In this document: piece by piece, positions 1-4,505 of the stretch
How the letters are laid out: every line of letters starts with the position of its first letter
Numbering within the stretch: position 1 is the stretch's first letter
Source: JAHRVQ01 sp046290215
GTDB taxonomy: Bacteria > Pseudomonadota > Gammaproteobacteria > Pseudomonadales > Azotimanducaceae
NCBI GenBank assembly: GCA_046290215.1
Contig: JBKAGC010000238.1
Coordinates: 1 to 5,612, forward strand
DNA length: 5,612 nucleotides
Direction of reading: 5' to 3'
Made by a program: the position numbers and the translations under genes
The notes under the pieces: model-generated
The model's input: the letters and a program-made list of their open reading frames with translations, nothing else
Databases searched by the model: none
Told to the model about the DNA's origin: nothing

Positions 1-165
1 TAAAGGATGCTGACTAATTGCTGTGAACAACTTGCAGCCAACAAGCAGCTCAAGCCTGTTGACGCCGTGACGGCGTCGATAAACAATGGCAGCCATAACT
101 GTAATGGTTGCTGGACGCTTGTGCCAGCTTTTGTGCCAGTGTTTTTCCCTACCGGCGAGCAGTGA
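1..165. other. Intergenic leader with two hairpins and a direct repeat
   Basis: No gene is visible here. There is a perfect 7-bp inverted repeat with a 3-base loop at 61-77 (GACGCCG-TGA-CGGCGTC) and an eight-pair hairpin with one G-U pair at 89-111 (gcagccat / atggttgc). TTGTGCCAG occurs twice, 12 bases apart (119-127 and 131-139), just before the first gene. Neither hairpin is followed by a T-run, so a rho-independent terminator is not supported. They could be leader RNA structure or protein binding sites for the gene at 166. Confidence 0.35.
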
Positions 166-906
166 ATGATAAAAATACTATTTGAGCTATTGATTCTGGC
201 CCACATCGCCACCGGAACAGTCGGCTTGATCAGCTTGTGGGTGCCAATTATTGGGCGCAAGGGTGGTGCGGTTCACAAGACTTGGGGCAAGGTGTTCGCC
301 AGATCACTCCTGCTTACCGGGAGCTTTGCTCTCGGCATCAGTTTTTGCACTTTGCTGCAGCCGCTGGAGACTCATCCTTTCTGGGATGATGCGGCGCTGG
401 TCAGGGCGGTGTTCGGATGGATGATGCTGTATCTGGCGACGATGACAATCAACCTGGCCAATTATGGCAGGCTCTGTATTCAGAACCGTAATGATCACGG
501 CCAGAATCGAACGGTATTCAATTTGGCACTGCAGGCGGCGACGTTTCTCACCGCACTAAACTGCGCTATTCAGGGTTGGCTGGTGGGGCAGGGCTTGCTG
601 GTGGGAATGGCCATCGTCGGGCTAGCGGCTGGCGTTCTTAATACCCACTTCATTCTGCGCAAAGCACCGCCGCGCAACGAATGGTTGATCCAGCATACGA
701 GGGGTTTGGTCGGGGCAGGTATCTCGGTGTACACCGCGTTCCTGGCCTTCGGTGCGGTGAATTTTATGCCGCAGTTTGCCTTTAGTCCGGTGCTCTGGGC
801 GACACCTTGCACACTAGGAATAGGCTATCTTCTATACCACCAGTTTCTGATCACGCGGGCGCGCCGGCGTCTGCCGCTGTCTGATATCAAGCCCAGCGCT
901 GCCTGA
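166..906 (+). CDS. DUF2306-like seven-helix membrane protein
   Basis: This 246-residue protein is hydrophobic throughout, with about seven likely membrane helices near residues 5-29, 46-65, 78-100, 119-138, 142-163, 178-200 and 208-229. It ends in a basic cytoplasmic-type tail (RARRR near 231). The N-terminal pattern HIATGTVGL, then RKGG, then H-K-x-W-G-K-V-F is what I associate with DUF2306-like membrane proteins, as is the late pattern H177-x-R followed by a helix ending TAFLAFG. The biochemical role of this group is not established, so no function is assigned. The start is the first ATG before the first helix; the ribosome binding site is weak (GAG at 154-156). The 3' end overlaps the convergent gene 832-1149 by 75 bp, and the stop codon lies in a 16-bp direct repeat (875-890 and 897-912, one mismatch). 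The membrane assignment is sure; the family name is moderately sure. Confidence 0.8.
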   Translation: MIKILFELLILAHIATGTVGLISLWVPIIGRKGGAVHKTWGKVFARSLLLTGSFALGISFCTLLQPLETHPFWDDAALVRAVFGWMMLYLATMTINLANYGRLCIQNRNDHGQNRTVFNLALQAATFLTALNCAIQGWLVGQGLLVGMAIVGLAAGVLNTHFILRKAPPRNEWLIQHTRGLVGAGISVYTAFLAFGAVNFMPQFAFSPVLWATPCTLGIGYLLYHQFLITRARRRLPLSDIKPSAA

Positions 907-1149
907 TATCAATATGTGAAACACCCCTGCCAGAACCAGCAGGGTCGCAGTCACGCGCCAGTCAAAACCTTTAAGCGTCGCACCGACCGCCAGCATGAGG
1001 CTGCCGCCTGCGCCTATGTTCAGCAGCAGGGGCTTCGGGGAGACTCCATGGCCGGTTTTATACCAGTAGGCCAGCAGTGCGACGATCTCGGTTAGCACAA
1101 ACGCCAACATGACGTAGACTATATCGCCGCTGCTCACTATCTCTTGCAT
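832..1149 (-). CDS. Small three-helix membrane protein
   Basis: This 105-residue protein has three likely membrane helices (about residues 10-30, 40-60 and 66-83), a short polar loop KTGHGVSPKP between the first two, and a basic C-terminal tail. No function is recognised. The start is well supported: ATG at 1149 is preceded by GGGGAG with a 5-base spacer, and a sigma-70-like promoter lies upstream at 1176-1204. The gene runs convergently into the preceding membrane-protein gene and overlaps its last 75 bases. The C-terminus looks altered: after residue 79 (H-I-L), the neighbouring frame reads DIRQRWA and then stops at 887. I recall that kind of ending for small membrane proteins of this shape, so a one-base deletion may have replaced the original end with a longer tail. 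The gene is real; the annotated end is less certain. Confidence 0.7.
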   Translation of the reverse strand: MQEIVSSGDIVYVMLAFVLTEIVALLAYWYKTGHGVSPKPLLLNIGAGGSLMLAVGATLKGFDWRVTATLLVLAGVFHILISGSAGLDIRQRQTPARPRDQKLVV

Positions 1150-1175
1150 CGTTGCTCCCCAAACATTACCTTATT

Positions 1176-1204
1176 AGTATAGGAAGTAATAACGCTGTAG
1201 CCAA
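1176..1204 (-). promoter_or_regulatory. Sigma-70-like promoter of the small membrane protein gene
   Basis: Read on the minus strand, TTGGCT (1199-1204) and TATACT (1176-1181) are separated by exactly 17 bases. They match the -35 consensus at 4 of 6 positions and the -10 consensus at 5 of 6. Transcription would start near 1169, about 20 bases before the ATG at 1149, leaving just enough room for the GGGGAG ribosome binding site. Confidence 0.6.
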
Positions 1205-1236
1205 GCTTGAAATTTTACGATCATCACTTCACGAGA

Positions 1237-1263
1237 TGCCGCAGGTCATTGTCACCTCCGGCA
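1237..1263. repeat. Imperfect palindrome upstream of the small membrane protein promoter
   Basis: Ten-base arms with one internal mismatch (TGCCGCAGGT / ACCTCCGGCA) flank a 7-base loop. The element lies about 33 bases upstream of the -35 box of the gene at 832-1149 and has no T-run. It could be an operator or another remnant of an interspersed repeat; the sequence alone does not decide. Confidence 0.35.
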
Positions 1264-1281
1264 ACCCACAAAATAACCCTG

Positions 1282-1309
1282 CGACTTTAAGGAGACGACT
1301 TTAAGGGGA
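1282..1309 (+). repeat. 14-bp tandem duplication at the left edge of the interrupted palindrome
   Basis: Two adjacent 14-base units, CGACTTTAAGGAGA (1282-1295) and CGACTTTAAGGGGA (1296-1309), differ at one base. The second runs directly into the GGGGAC head of the palindrome arm. It mirrors a separate 19-bp tandem duplication at the right edge. Confidence 0.7.
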
Positions 1310-1314
1310 CGGAG
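1305..1314 (+). repeat. Left piece of a palindromic repeat split by the IS
   Basis: GGGGACGGAG at 1305-1314 is the outer part of a 17-base arm. The rest of the palindrome lies beyond the IS at 2566-2595. With the IS and one GAG duplicate removed, the element reads GGGGACGGAGGGATTAA, then TTT, then the perfect reverse complement: 37 bp in total. The same arm occurs at 5593-5609. The form is that of a REP-like interspersed palindrome. Confidence 0.75.
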
Positions 1315-1345
1315 TGAACCTCCCCCAGTTTAACGGACACCTTTA
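1315..1345 (+). repeat. IS left terminal inverted repeat
   Basis: It starts TGAACCTCCCCC, followed by GTTTAACGGACAC, and matches the reverse complement of 2535-2565 at 24 of 31 positions. The shared core blocks are TCCCCC, TTTA, CGGACA and TTTA. Confidence 0.9.
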
Positions 1346-1377
1346 ATAGGCGACAATCTCGCCAAAGGAGTGTCTGA

Positions 1378-1677
1378 ATGACCAGGATAAGAAAGCGATT
1401 TACCAAGGAATTCAAGCTGGAAGCAGTCCGTAGACTGCGGGAGTCCAAGCGGCCAGCCAGCGAATTGGCGATGGAGTTGGGAATCCGTCGCAATCAGTTG
1501 TACAAATGGGCAGAAGCTCTTGAGAAAGAAGGCGGGGATGCCTTCCGAGGCAGTGGCCGCCCCAAGAAAGAGTCGCAGTCGGAATTAAGCAGCCTGCAAC
1601 AGGAGAATGCCCGACTTAAGGAAGAGGTTGAGATTCTAAAAAAGGCGGCGGCGTACTTCGCGAAAGACCTGAAGTGA
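1378..1677 (+). CDS. IS3-family transposase OrfA (helix-turn-helix subunit)
   Basis: This 99-residue protein is the DNA-binding part of the IS3-type transposase and recognises the element's ends. A helix-turn-helix of the HTH_Tnp_1 type spans about residues 6-48, with the recognition part around ASELAMELGIRRNQLYKW. A leucine zipper follows, with L73, L80 and L87 in heptad spacing. It ends in the family-typical KKAAAYFAKDLK. The start ATG has AAAGGAG seven bases upstream (1364-1370). Codons 88-89 (AAA AAG) lie in the slippery run used to fuse the protein to OrfB, and the stop overlaps the OrfB start as GTGA. Length is normal for the family. Confidence 0.95.
   Translation: MTRIRKRFTKEFKLEAVRRLRESKRPASELAMELGIRRNQLYKWAEALEKEGGDAFRGSGRPKKESQSELSSLQQENARLKEEVEILKKAAAYFAKDLK
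1638..1644 (+). promoter_or_regulatory. Programmed -1 frameshift site (A6G)
   Basis: AAAAAAG at 1638-1644 falls in the orfA frame as A-AAA-AAG, the canonical slippery arrangement. After slipping back one base, translation enters the orfB frame, which is open from here through 1674, giving an OrfAB fusion of about 385 residues. In IS3-family elements this fusion is the active transposase. Confidence 0.85.
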
Positions 1678-2534
1678 AGTACGCCTTTGTTAAGGAGCAT
1701 AGCAGCCAGTACAGAACCAGCTTGCTGTTATCGGTTCTGGGCGCTTCTAGCAGTGGCTACTACACCTGGCTCGGCCGCGAGCCCAGTGCAAGGGCTCAGG
1801 CAAACAGGGTGTTGACGGAGAAGATCGCTGCCTTTCACAAGGCAAGCCGTGAGACTTATGGCTCTCCGCGTATCCATCAGGATCTGGTGGCCAGCGGTGA
1901 GCGAGTTAGCGTCAACCGGGTGGCTCGCCTGATGAAGCGGCAAGGGATACAGTCCAAGGTAGCGAGGAAGTTCATTGTCACCACGGACTCAAGGAACACC
2001 AGGGCGCCTGCGCCGGACCGGCTACAACGGGCTTTTCGCGTGGAGCGGCCGAACAAAGCCTGGGTCTCGGATACGACTTTTATCCGGACCCGGCAGGGCT
2101 GGCTATACTTGGCTGTGGTGTTAGAGCTTTACTCTCGGCAGGTGATTGGCTGGTCGATGGGCAATAAGAACAGCAGTCAGCTGGTAGAGGATGCTCTAAC
2201 AATGGCGCTTTGGCGTCGAGGCGAGCCCAGAGATATCGTAGTCCACTCCGACCAGGGAAGTACTTATGCTTCAGGTACCTATCAGCGCTTGCTTGCCCAG
2301 AATGCGTTGATCTGTAGCATGGGACGCAGAGGCGAATGCCTGGATAATGCTGTAGCAGAGAGCTTCTTCGGGACTCTCAAGAATGAGCTGGTGGACCATG
2401 AAGACTACCGGAGCAGATCAGAAGCCAGGCAGAGCGTGTTCGAATACATCGAGGTGTTCTACAACCAGAGGCGTCGCCACTCGACATTAGGCTACTTGAG
2501 CCCAGCAGAATATGAGCGGCAAAACGTCTCTTAA
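1674..2534 (+). CDS. IS3-family transposase OrfB (DDE catalytic domain)
   Basis: This 286-residue protein carries the integrase-type catalytic core (rve fold) that cuts and joins the IS ends. An HTH_21-type region spans about residues 45-100 (TYGSPRIHQDL, then VSVNRVARLMKRQGI). The catalytic triad is complete: D133 in WVSDTTF, D193 in VHSDQGS and E229 in NAVAESFFGTLKNE. There are 35 residues between the second and third, as expected for DD35E, and the C-terminal YNQRRRHSTLGYLSP block is typical. The GTG at 1674 overlaps the orfA stop. In practice the domain is probably made mostly as an OrfAB fusion by frameshifting at 1638-1644. The stop codon directly abuts the right terminal repeat. Nothing is missing compared with full-length relatives. 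Confidence 0.96.
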   Translation: MKYAFVKEHSSQYRTSLLLSVLGASSSGYYTWLGREPSARAQANRVLTEKIAAFHKASRETYGSPRIHQDLVASGERVSVNRVARLMKRQGIQSKVARKFIVTTDSRNTRAPAPDRLQRAFRVERPNKAWVSDTTFIRTRQGWLYLAVVLELYSRQVIGWSMGNKNSSQLVEDALTMALWRRGEPRDIVVHSDQGSTYASGTYQRLLAQNALICSMGRRGECLDNAVAESFFGTLKNELVDHEDYRSRSEARQSVFEYIEVFYNQRRRHSTLGYLSPAEYERQNVS

Positions 2535-2565
2535 TAAACCTGTCCGATAAATCGGGGGAAGCTCA
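2535..2565 (-). repeat. IS right terminal inverted repeat
   Basis: Read on the minus strand it starts TGAGCTTCCCCC and matches the left end (1315-1345) at 24 of 31 positions. It is followed immediately by GAG, the second copy of the target duplication. Confidence 0.9.
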
Positions 2566-2595
2566 GAGGGATTAATTTTTAATCCCTCCGTCCCC
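2566..2595 (+). repeat. Right piece of the palindromic repeat split by the IS
   Basis: This segment holds GAG (target duplication), the inner part of the left arm, the loop TTT (2576-2578) and the full right arm TTAATCCCTCCGTCCCC (2579-2595). With 1305-1314 it restores a perfect 17-bp-arm palindrome. Confidence 0.75.
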
Positions 2596-2623
2596 TGCAG
2601 CTTGCTCCGTCCCCTGCAGCTTG
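2586..2623 (+). repeat. 19-bp perfect tandem duplication
   Basis: CTCCGTCCCCTGCAGCTTG occurs twice in a row (2586-2604 and 2605-2623). The unit joins the outer end of the palindrome arm to GCAGCTTG, the sequence at the broken 5' edge of the IS1595-type gene. This marks a junction that has been copied once. Confidence 0.85.
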
Positions 2624-3015
2624 TGTTTGGCATCTTCAAGCGCAATGGTCATATCTTCACCGAGATCGTCCCGAATGCTCGAAAACGCTCTCTTTTACCA
2701 GTAATTAGAGGGCAAGTGAGCCTAGATAGCATCCTGCACACAGACGGCTGGCGAGGCTATGATGGCCTGGTAGATGTCGGCTATGCCAAACACGACCGAG
2801 TTCGTCACGCCGAAAACGAATTCGCAAATGACAAAGCACATATCAACAGGATCGAGTCATTTTGGGCCTATGCGAAACTCCGTCTATCCAAGTTCAAAGG
2901 TATCCCGAAGAGGACCGTCTATCTGCACCTGAAAGAGACTGAGTTTCGATTTAATCATCGTCGTGATAACGTCTACAAAACGCTTTTGCGACTCTTAAGA
3001 GAGAACCCAATTTAG
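2605..3015 (+). pseudogene. 5'-truncated IS1595-family transposase
   Basis: The open frame encodes the C-terminal half of an IS1595/ISXO2-type transposase. Recognisable family similarity begins at about VFGIFKRNGHIFTEIVP (2623 onward). The second catalytic residue is present in HTDGWRGYDGL, as is the block HINRIESFWAYAKLRLSKFKG, which carries the last catalytic glutamate, and the ending YLHLKETEFRFNHR. The N-terminal part with the first aspartate is missing, roughly the first hundred residues of a protein usually a little over 200 long. The frame continues upstream only into the 19-bp tandem duplication, so the TTG at 2602 is not a real start. No left half is visible on the other side of the IS3 element. 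The remnant cannot encode an active enzyme. Confidence 0.85.
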
Positions 3016-3036
3016 TCAATCTGCTTCCTAAGACCC

Positions 3037-3055
3037 TAAACTATTAGTGTCCCCT
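3037..3055 (-). repeat. 19-bp inverted repeat, left copy
   Basis: On the minus strand this reads AGGGGACACTAATAGTTTA, identical to 4487-4505 on the plus strand. The BLUF gene stop codon TAG (3054-3056) overlaps its first two bases. It lies just beyond the likely right end of the IS1595 remnant, so it could belong to either neighbour; the perfect copy at 4487 argues that it is a unit of its own. Confidence 0.8.
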
Positions 3056-3506
3056 ACTGGGAATCCAGGTGCTTAAGGATTCGATTCAGCGCCGCGACAC
3101 TGCTCTCGTCTTCGGTGGTATCAAGCGCGTCCTGGAGTACTTCGCGGATTTCGTCATTGCTCACCCGCTCCATGTCCCAATTCGGGTACAACCGCTCGCG
3201 TTTTTCCTCGCTCTGACTCAGCGACACGATGTCGTAGTGCCTCGCATCACTATGCAAGTTCGCAATCAGCTTCTCAATCGCAGCGCGAGGCCCTTCGATC
3301 CACTGGAAGAATACACCGCTACCAAACGTAAGCACGCCAGTGATGCCAATAGCAGCGTTGTGACGCTTTGCCGACTCGACAATGCGGTTGACTTCAGCCT
3401 CATCGACGCCGTCTGAGGCGCGACTACAGTAAACAAAATGGTATAGAGACGGCAACAGAGGGTCATCAGTATCCGCTTCACGCGGGAAGCCCGGTTCGTC
3501 AAACAT
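3054..3506 (-). CDS. BLUF-domain blue-light sensor protein
   Basis: This is a short BLUF protein of 150 residues that would bind FAD and sense blue light. The domain covers about residues 20-116. Aligned by eye to AppA, the key residues are present: Y26 in FVYCSRA (AppA Y21), N50 in HNAAIGITG (N45), Q68 in GVFFQWIEG (Q63), and W110 and M112 in YPNWDM (W104, M106). Spacings Y-N and N-Q are identical to AppA. No output domain is attached, only about 35 residues rich in acidic and helical sequence, so it should act by protein contact, as in stand-alone BLUF proteins of the PixD/BlrB size. The ATG at 3506 is preferred (GGAG 12 bases upstream); a TTG at 3629 would add 41 residues with no ribosome binding site. 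It is divergent from the peptide gene at 3964. The domain call is firm; the partner is unknown. Confidence 0.93.
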   Translation of the reverse strand: MFDEPGFPREADTDDPLLPSLYHFVYCSRASDGVDEAEVNRIVESAKRHNAAIGITGVLTFGSGVFFQWIEGPRAAIEKLIANLHSDARHYDIVSLSQSEEKRERLYPNWDMERVSNDEIREVLQDALDTTEDESSVAALNRILKHLDSQ

Positions 3507-3561
3507 TAGTGGGTGCGCTCCGTTTTTGCCAGTCAGGCAGTTCCACCCGACGGATGAAAAG

Positions 3562-3590
3562 AATATAACACAGCCACCCTGACTTCCGAA
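3562..3590 (-). promoter_or_regulatory. Possible promoter of the BLUF gene
   Basis: On the minus strand, TATATT (3562-3567) is preceded after 17 bases by TTCGGA (3585-3590). The -10 box is good but the -35 box matches only 3 of 6 positions. The leader to the ATG at 3506 would be about 50 bases. This is a weak call based on spacing. Confidence 0.3.
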
Positions 3591-3617
3591 TTGATGCGTC
3601 GTAAGGAGGTAAATAGT

Positions 3618-3658
3618 GGTAAACGGCAAATAGGTCCAGACCTCATTTTCTGCTTACC
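3618..3658. repeat. Imperfect 41-bp palindrome in the divergent region
   Basis: The centre GGTC-CA-GACC (3633-3642) extends outward as AAATA/CATTT and then GGTAAAC/GCTTACC with a few mismatches and a one-base offset. It lies about 110 bases upstream of the BLUF start and about 300 upstream of the peptide gene. It may be a decayed interspersed palindrome or a regulator binding site; there is no T-run to suggest a terminator. Confidence 0.45.
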
Positions 3659-3718
3659 GCTTACCTGTAGAACTATACCCAAGCTTATTCTTTTAAAATG
3701 GCAAAAAACGCCAAAATC

Positions 3719-3751
3719 GTGGTCTGCCTCCATTAACGGTGGTCTGTCTCC
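3719..3751 (+). repeat. Degenerate direct repeats GTGGTCTGYCTCC
   Basis: GTGGTCTGCCTCC (3719-3731) and GTGGTCTGTCTCC (3739-3751) match at 12 of 13 positions, 20 bases apart. On the minus strand the second reads GGAGACAGACCAC, with a head similar to the GGGGAC of the other repeats in the window but a different tail. They look like decayed members of the same repeat class. Confidence 0.5.
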
Positions 3752-3887
3752 GTTTACGCTCAGAATTCAGTTGCCGCCGTGCACTCGCTAGTTCTGCAAA
3801 TAATCTGCCCCCTATGTTGTCCTACAGTAATTCCTACATGACTTTAGCTTGCCAGAACCGTTGCTGTGAACTAAATGCTCGACGATT

Positions 3888-3916
3888 TTGCTTTGTTCGG
3901 TAACATGGCCTATACC
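3888..3916 (+). promoter_or_regulatory. Possible promoter of the microcin-like peptide gene
   Basis: TTGCTT (3888-3893) and TATACC (3911-3916) are 17 bases apart. Transcription would start near 3923, giving a leader of about 40 bases that contains the strong GGAGG ribosome binding site. The matches are 3 of 6 and 4 of 6, so this is only a candidate. Confidence 0.3.
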
Positions 3917-3963
3917 ATCTGGTGCCAGGATGATGATGGCATCAATGACAGGAGGTCAATGCA

Positions 3964-4194
3964 ATGCGAGAACTGACAGAACAGGAGATGGATCAGGTGA
4001 GCGGTGCCGGGTGGGATGATGTCGGTACTATACTGGGAGGTGTGGCGGCCGTCGGTGCCGGTGCAGTCTACACGGCCAAAACTGGTGGTGTGGGTGGTTA
4101 TTTTGGTGGCGGCTTGGTAATGAGCGGCGGCTTGGCGGCAATTTCCACCGGCTTCGATGGCTTGCACGAAGACTGGTATGGAAGTAGTTCCTGA
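3964..4194 (+). CDS. Class II microcin-like peptide precursor with double-glycine leader
   Basis: This 76-residue precursor begins MRELTEQEMDQVSGA, nearly the same shape as the 15-residue colicin V leader (MRTLTLNELDSVSGG). Cleavage after G14-A15 would release a 61-residue core. The core is very glycine-rich (18 of 61), has many small-residue GG, GxG and GGG runs, no cysteine, a hydrophobic centre (ILGGVAAVGAGAV, then LVMSGGLAAI) and an acidic, aromatic end (DGLHEDWYGSSS). Peptides of this kind are exported and trimmed by peptidase-containing ABC transporters and insert into the inner membrane of target cells; no such exporter is in the window. Start ATG has GGAGG (3951-3955) eight bases upstream. 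A small two-helix protein follows 67 bases later. The leader assignment is strong. The antibacterial role is inferred and untested, and a signalling or other secreted peptide is possible. Confidence 0.8.
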   Translation: MRELTEQEMDQVSGAGWDDVGTILGGVAAVGAGAVYTAKTGGVGGYFGGGLVMSGGLAAISTGFDGLHEDWYGSSS

Positions 4195-4261
4195 TCAGAG
4201 TCTGAAAACAGCTGCTTCCAACTGGGAGCAGATTAGAACTGCTTTTTCAGAGAGGGTGCTT

Positions 4262-4498
4262 ATGACTGATGAAAAGATGTCGCATAAGACATATAGATTG
4301 AAGCCCGCTAGAGTTATCTTCATCTATGCGATGTGCATAGTCGGGTCTTTAATACACCCGTTAGACAGCTACTTAAGTGATGGGGTTATTGAATCGTCTG
4401 AATTGATAGTCGCGCTACTGACTTTTGTCACCGGTGTTTGTGTCGTGAGCTATGTTCTCTGGCAGCTAAAACACAAGGAGAGATTCAGGGGACACTAA
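4262..4498 (+). CDS. Two-helix membrane protein, candidate microcin immunity protein
   Basis: The 78-residue product has two likely membrane helices (about residues 18-34 and 47-67) joined by a short polar loop (DSYLSDGVIESSE). Basic ends on both sides place both termini in the cytoplasm. I recognise no sequence family. Small two-helix proteins of about this size encoded directly after a class II microcin usually protect the producer; the colicin V immunity protein is of similar length. The ATG at 4262 is chosen because AGAGGG lies 5 bases upstream (4251-4256). Earlier in-frame starts (for example 4157 or 4178) would overlap the peptide gene and add a polar, unlikely N-terminus. By eye its codons are richer in A and T than those of the flanking aldolase gene. 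The last residues (RGH) and the TAA stop come from the 19-bp repeat, so the original C-terminus may have been different. Confidence 0.65.
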   Translation: MTDEKMSHKTYRLKPARVIFIYAMCIVGSLIHPLDSYLSDGVIESSELIVALLTFVTGVCVVSYVLWQLKHKERFRGH

Positions 4499-4505
4499 TA
4501 GTTTA
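4487..4505 (+). repeat. 19-bp inverted repeat, right copy
   Basis: AGGGGACACTAATAGTTTA is identical to the minus strand of 3037-3055. It contains the stop codon (4496-4498) of the candidate immunity gene. The two copies face each other with their GGGGAC heads toward the BLUF/peptide segment, enclosing 1469 bp including the repeats. Confidence 0.8.

Larger units (their letters stand above)
1315..2565 (+). mobile_element. Complete IS3-family insertion sequence
   Basis: The element is 1251 bp long, begins with TG and ends with CA, and has 31-bp terminal inverted repeats (1315-1345 and 2535-2565) that agree at 24 of 31 positions. A 3-bp GAG is present on both sides (1312-1314 and 2566-2568), the target duplication size expected of the family. 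It encodes orfA and orfB overlapping by 4 bases, with orfB in the -1 frame and a slippery A6G run near the end of orfA. Both reading frames, the catalytic triad and both ends are intact, so it may still be active. The intact target duplication suggests that it moved in directly and that its flanks have not been rearranged since. Confidence 0.95.
3507..3963. other. Divergent intergenic region between BLUF and peptide genes
   Basis: These 457 bases contain no credible gene; short open frames across them lack family features and ribosome binding sites. They hold weak promoter candidates for both divergent genes, a long imperfect palindrome (3618-3658) and two degenerate 13-bp direct repeats (3719-3731 and 3739-3751). 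The stretch 3760-3880 shows nothing I can name. Confidence 0.5.

Noticed and set aside
61..77. Hairpin as a rho-independent terminator
   Set aside because: The stem is perfect but it is followed by GATAAACAATGG with no run of T.
304..812. Minus-strand open frames opposite the first membrane protein gene
   Set aside because: They are antisense to a well-supported membrane protein, have no ribosome binding sites and show no recognisable family.
2602..2604. TTG as the true start of the IS1595-type gene
   Set aside because: It lies in a 19-bp tandem duplication derived from the palindrome, and family similarity begins only about seven codons later in mid-domain. The gene is truncated, not short.
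1282..2623. CRISPR-like array
   Set aside because: The short tandem units are adjacent without spacers and occur only twice each.
3507..3629. N-terminal extension of the BLUF protein to a TTG at 3629
   Set aside because: The extra 41 residues lack any BLUF similarity, the TTG has no ribosome binding site, and the ATG at 3506 is preceded by GGAG and gives the usual length for a short BLUF protein.
3591..3791. 66-codon open frame on the plus strand in the divergent region
   Set aside because: It runs across a palindrome and degenerate repeats and shows no domain or convincing start context. It is better explained as chance.
4157..4261. Longer form of the candidate immunity protein starting at 4157 or 4178
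   Set aside because: These starts lie inside the peptide gene without a ribosome binding site and would add a polar N-terminus ahead of a small two-helix membrane protein.
3037..4505. Composite transposon bounded by the 19-bp repeats
   Set aside because: No transposase or recombinase gene lies between the repeats and no target duplication is visible outside them, so only repeat-bounded segment can be stated.
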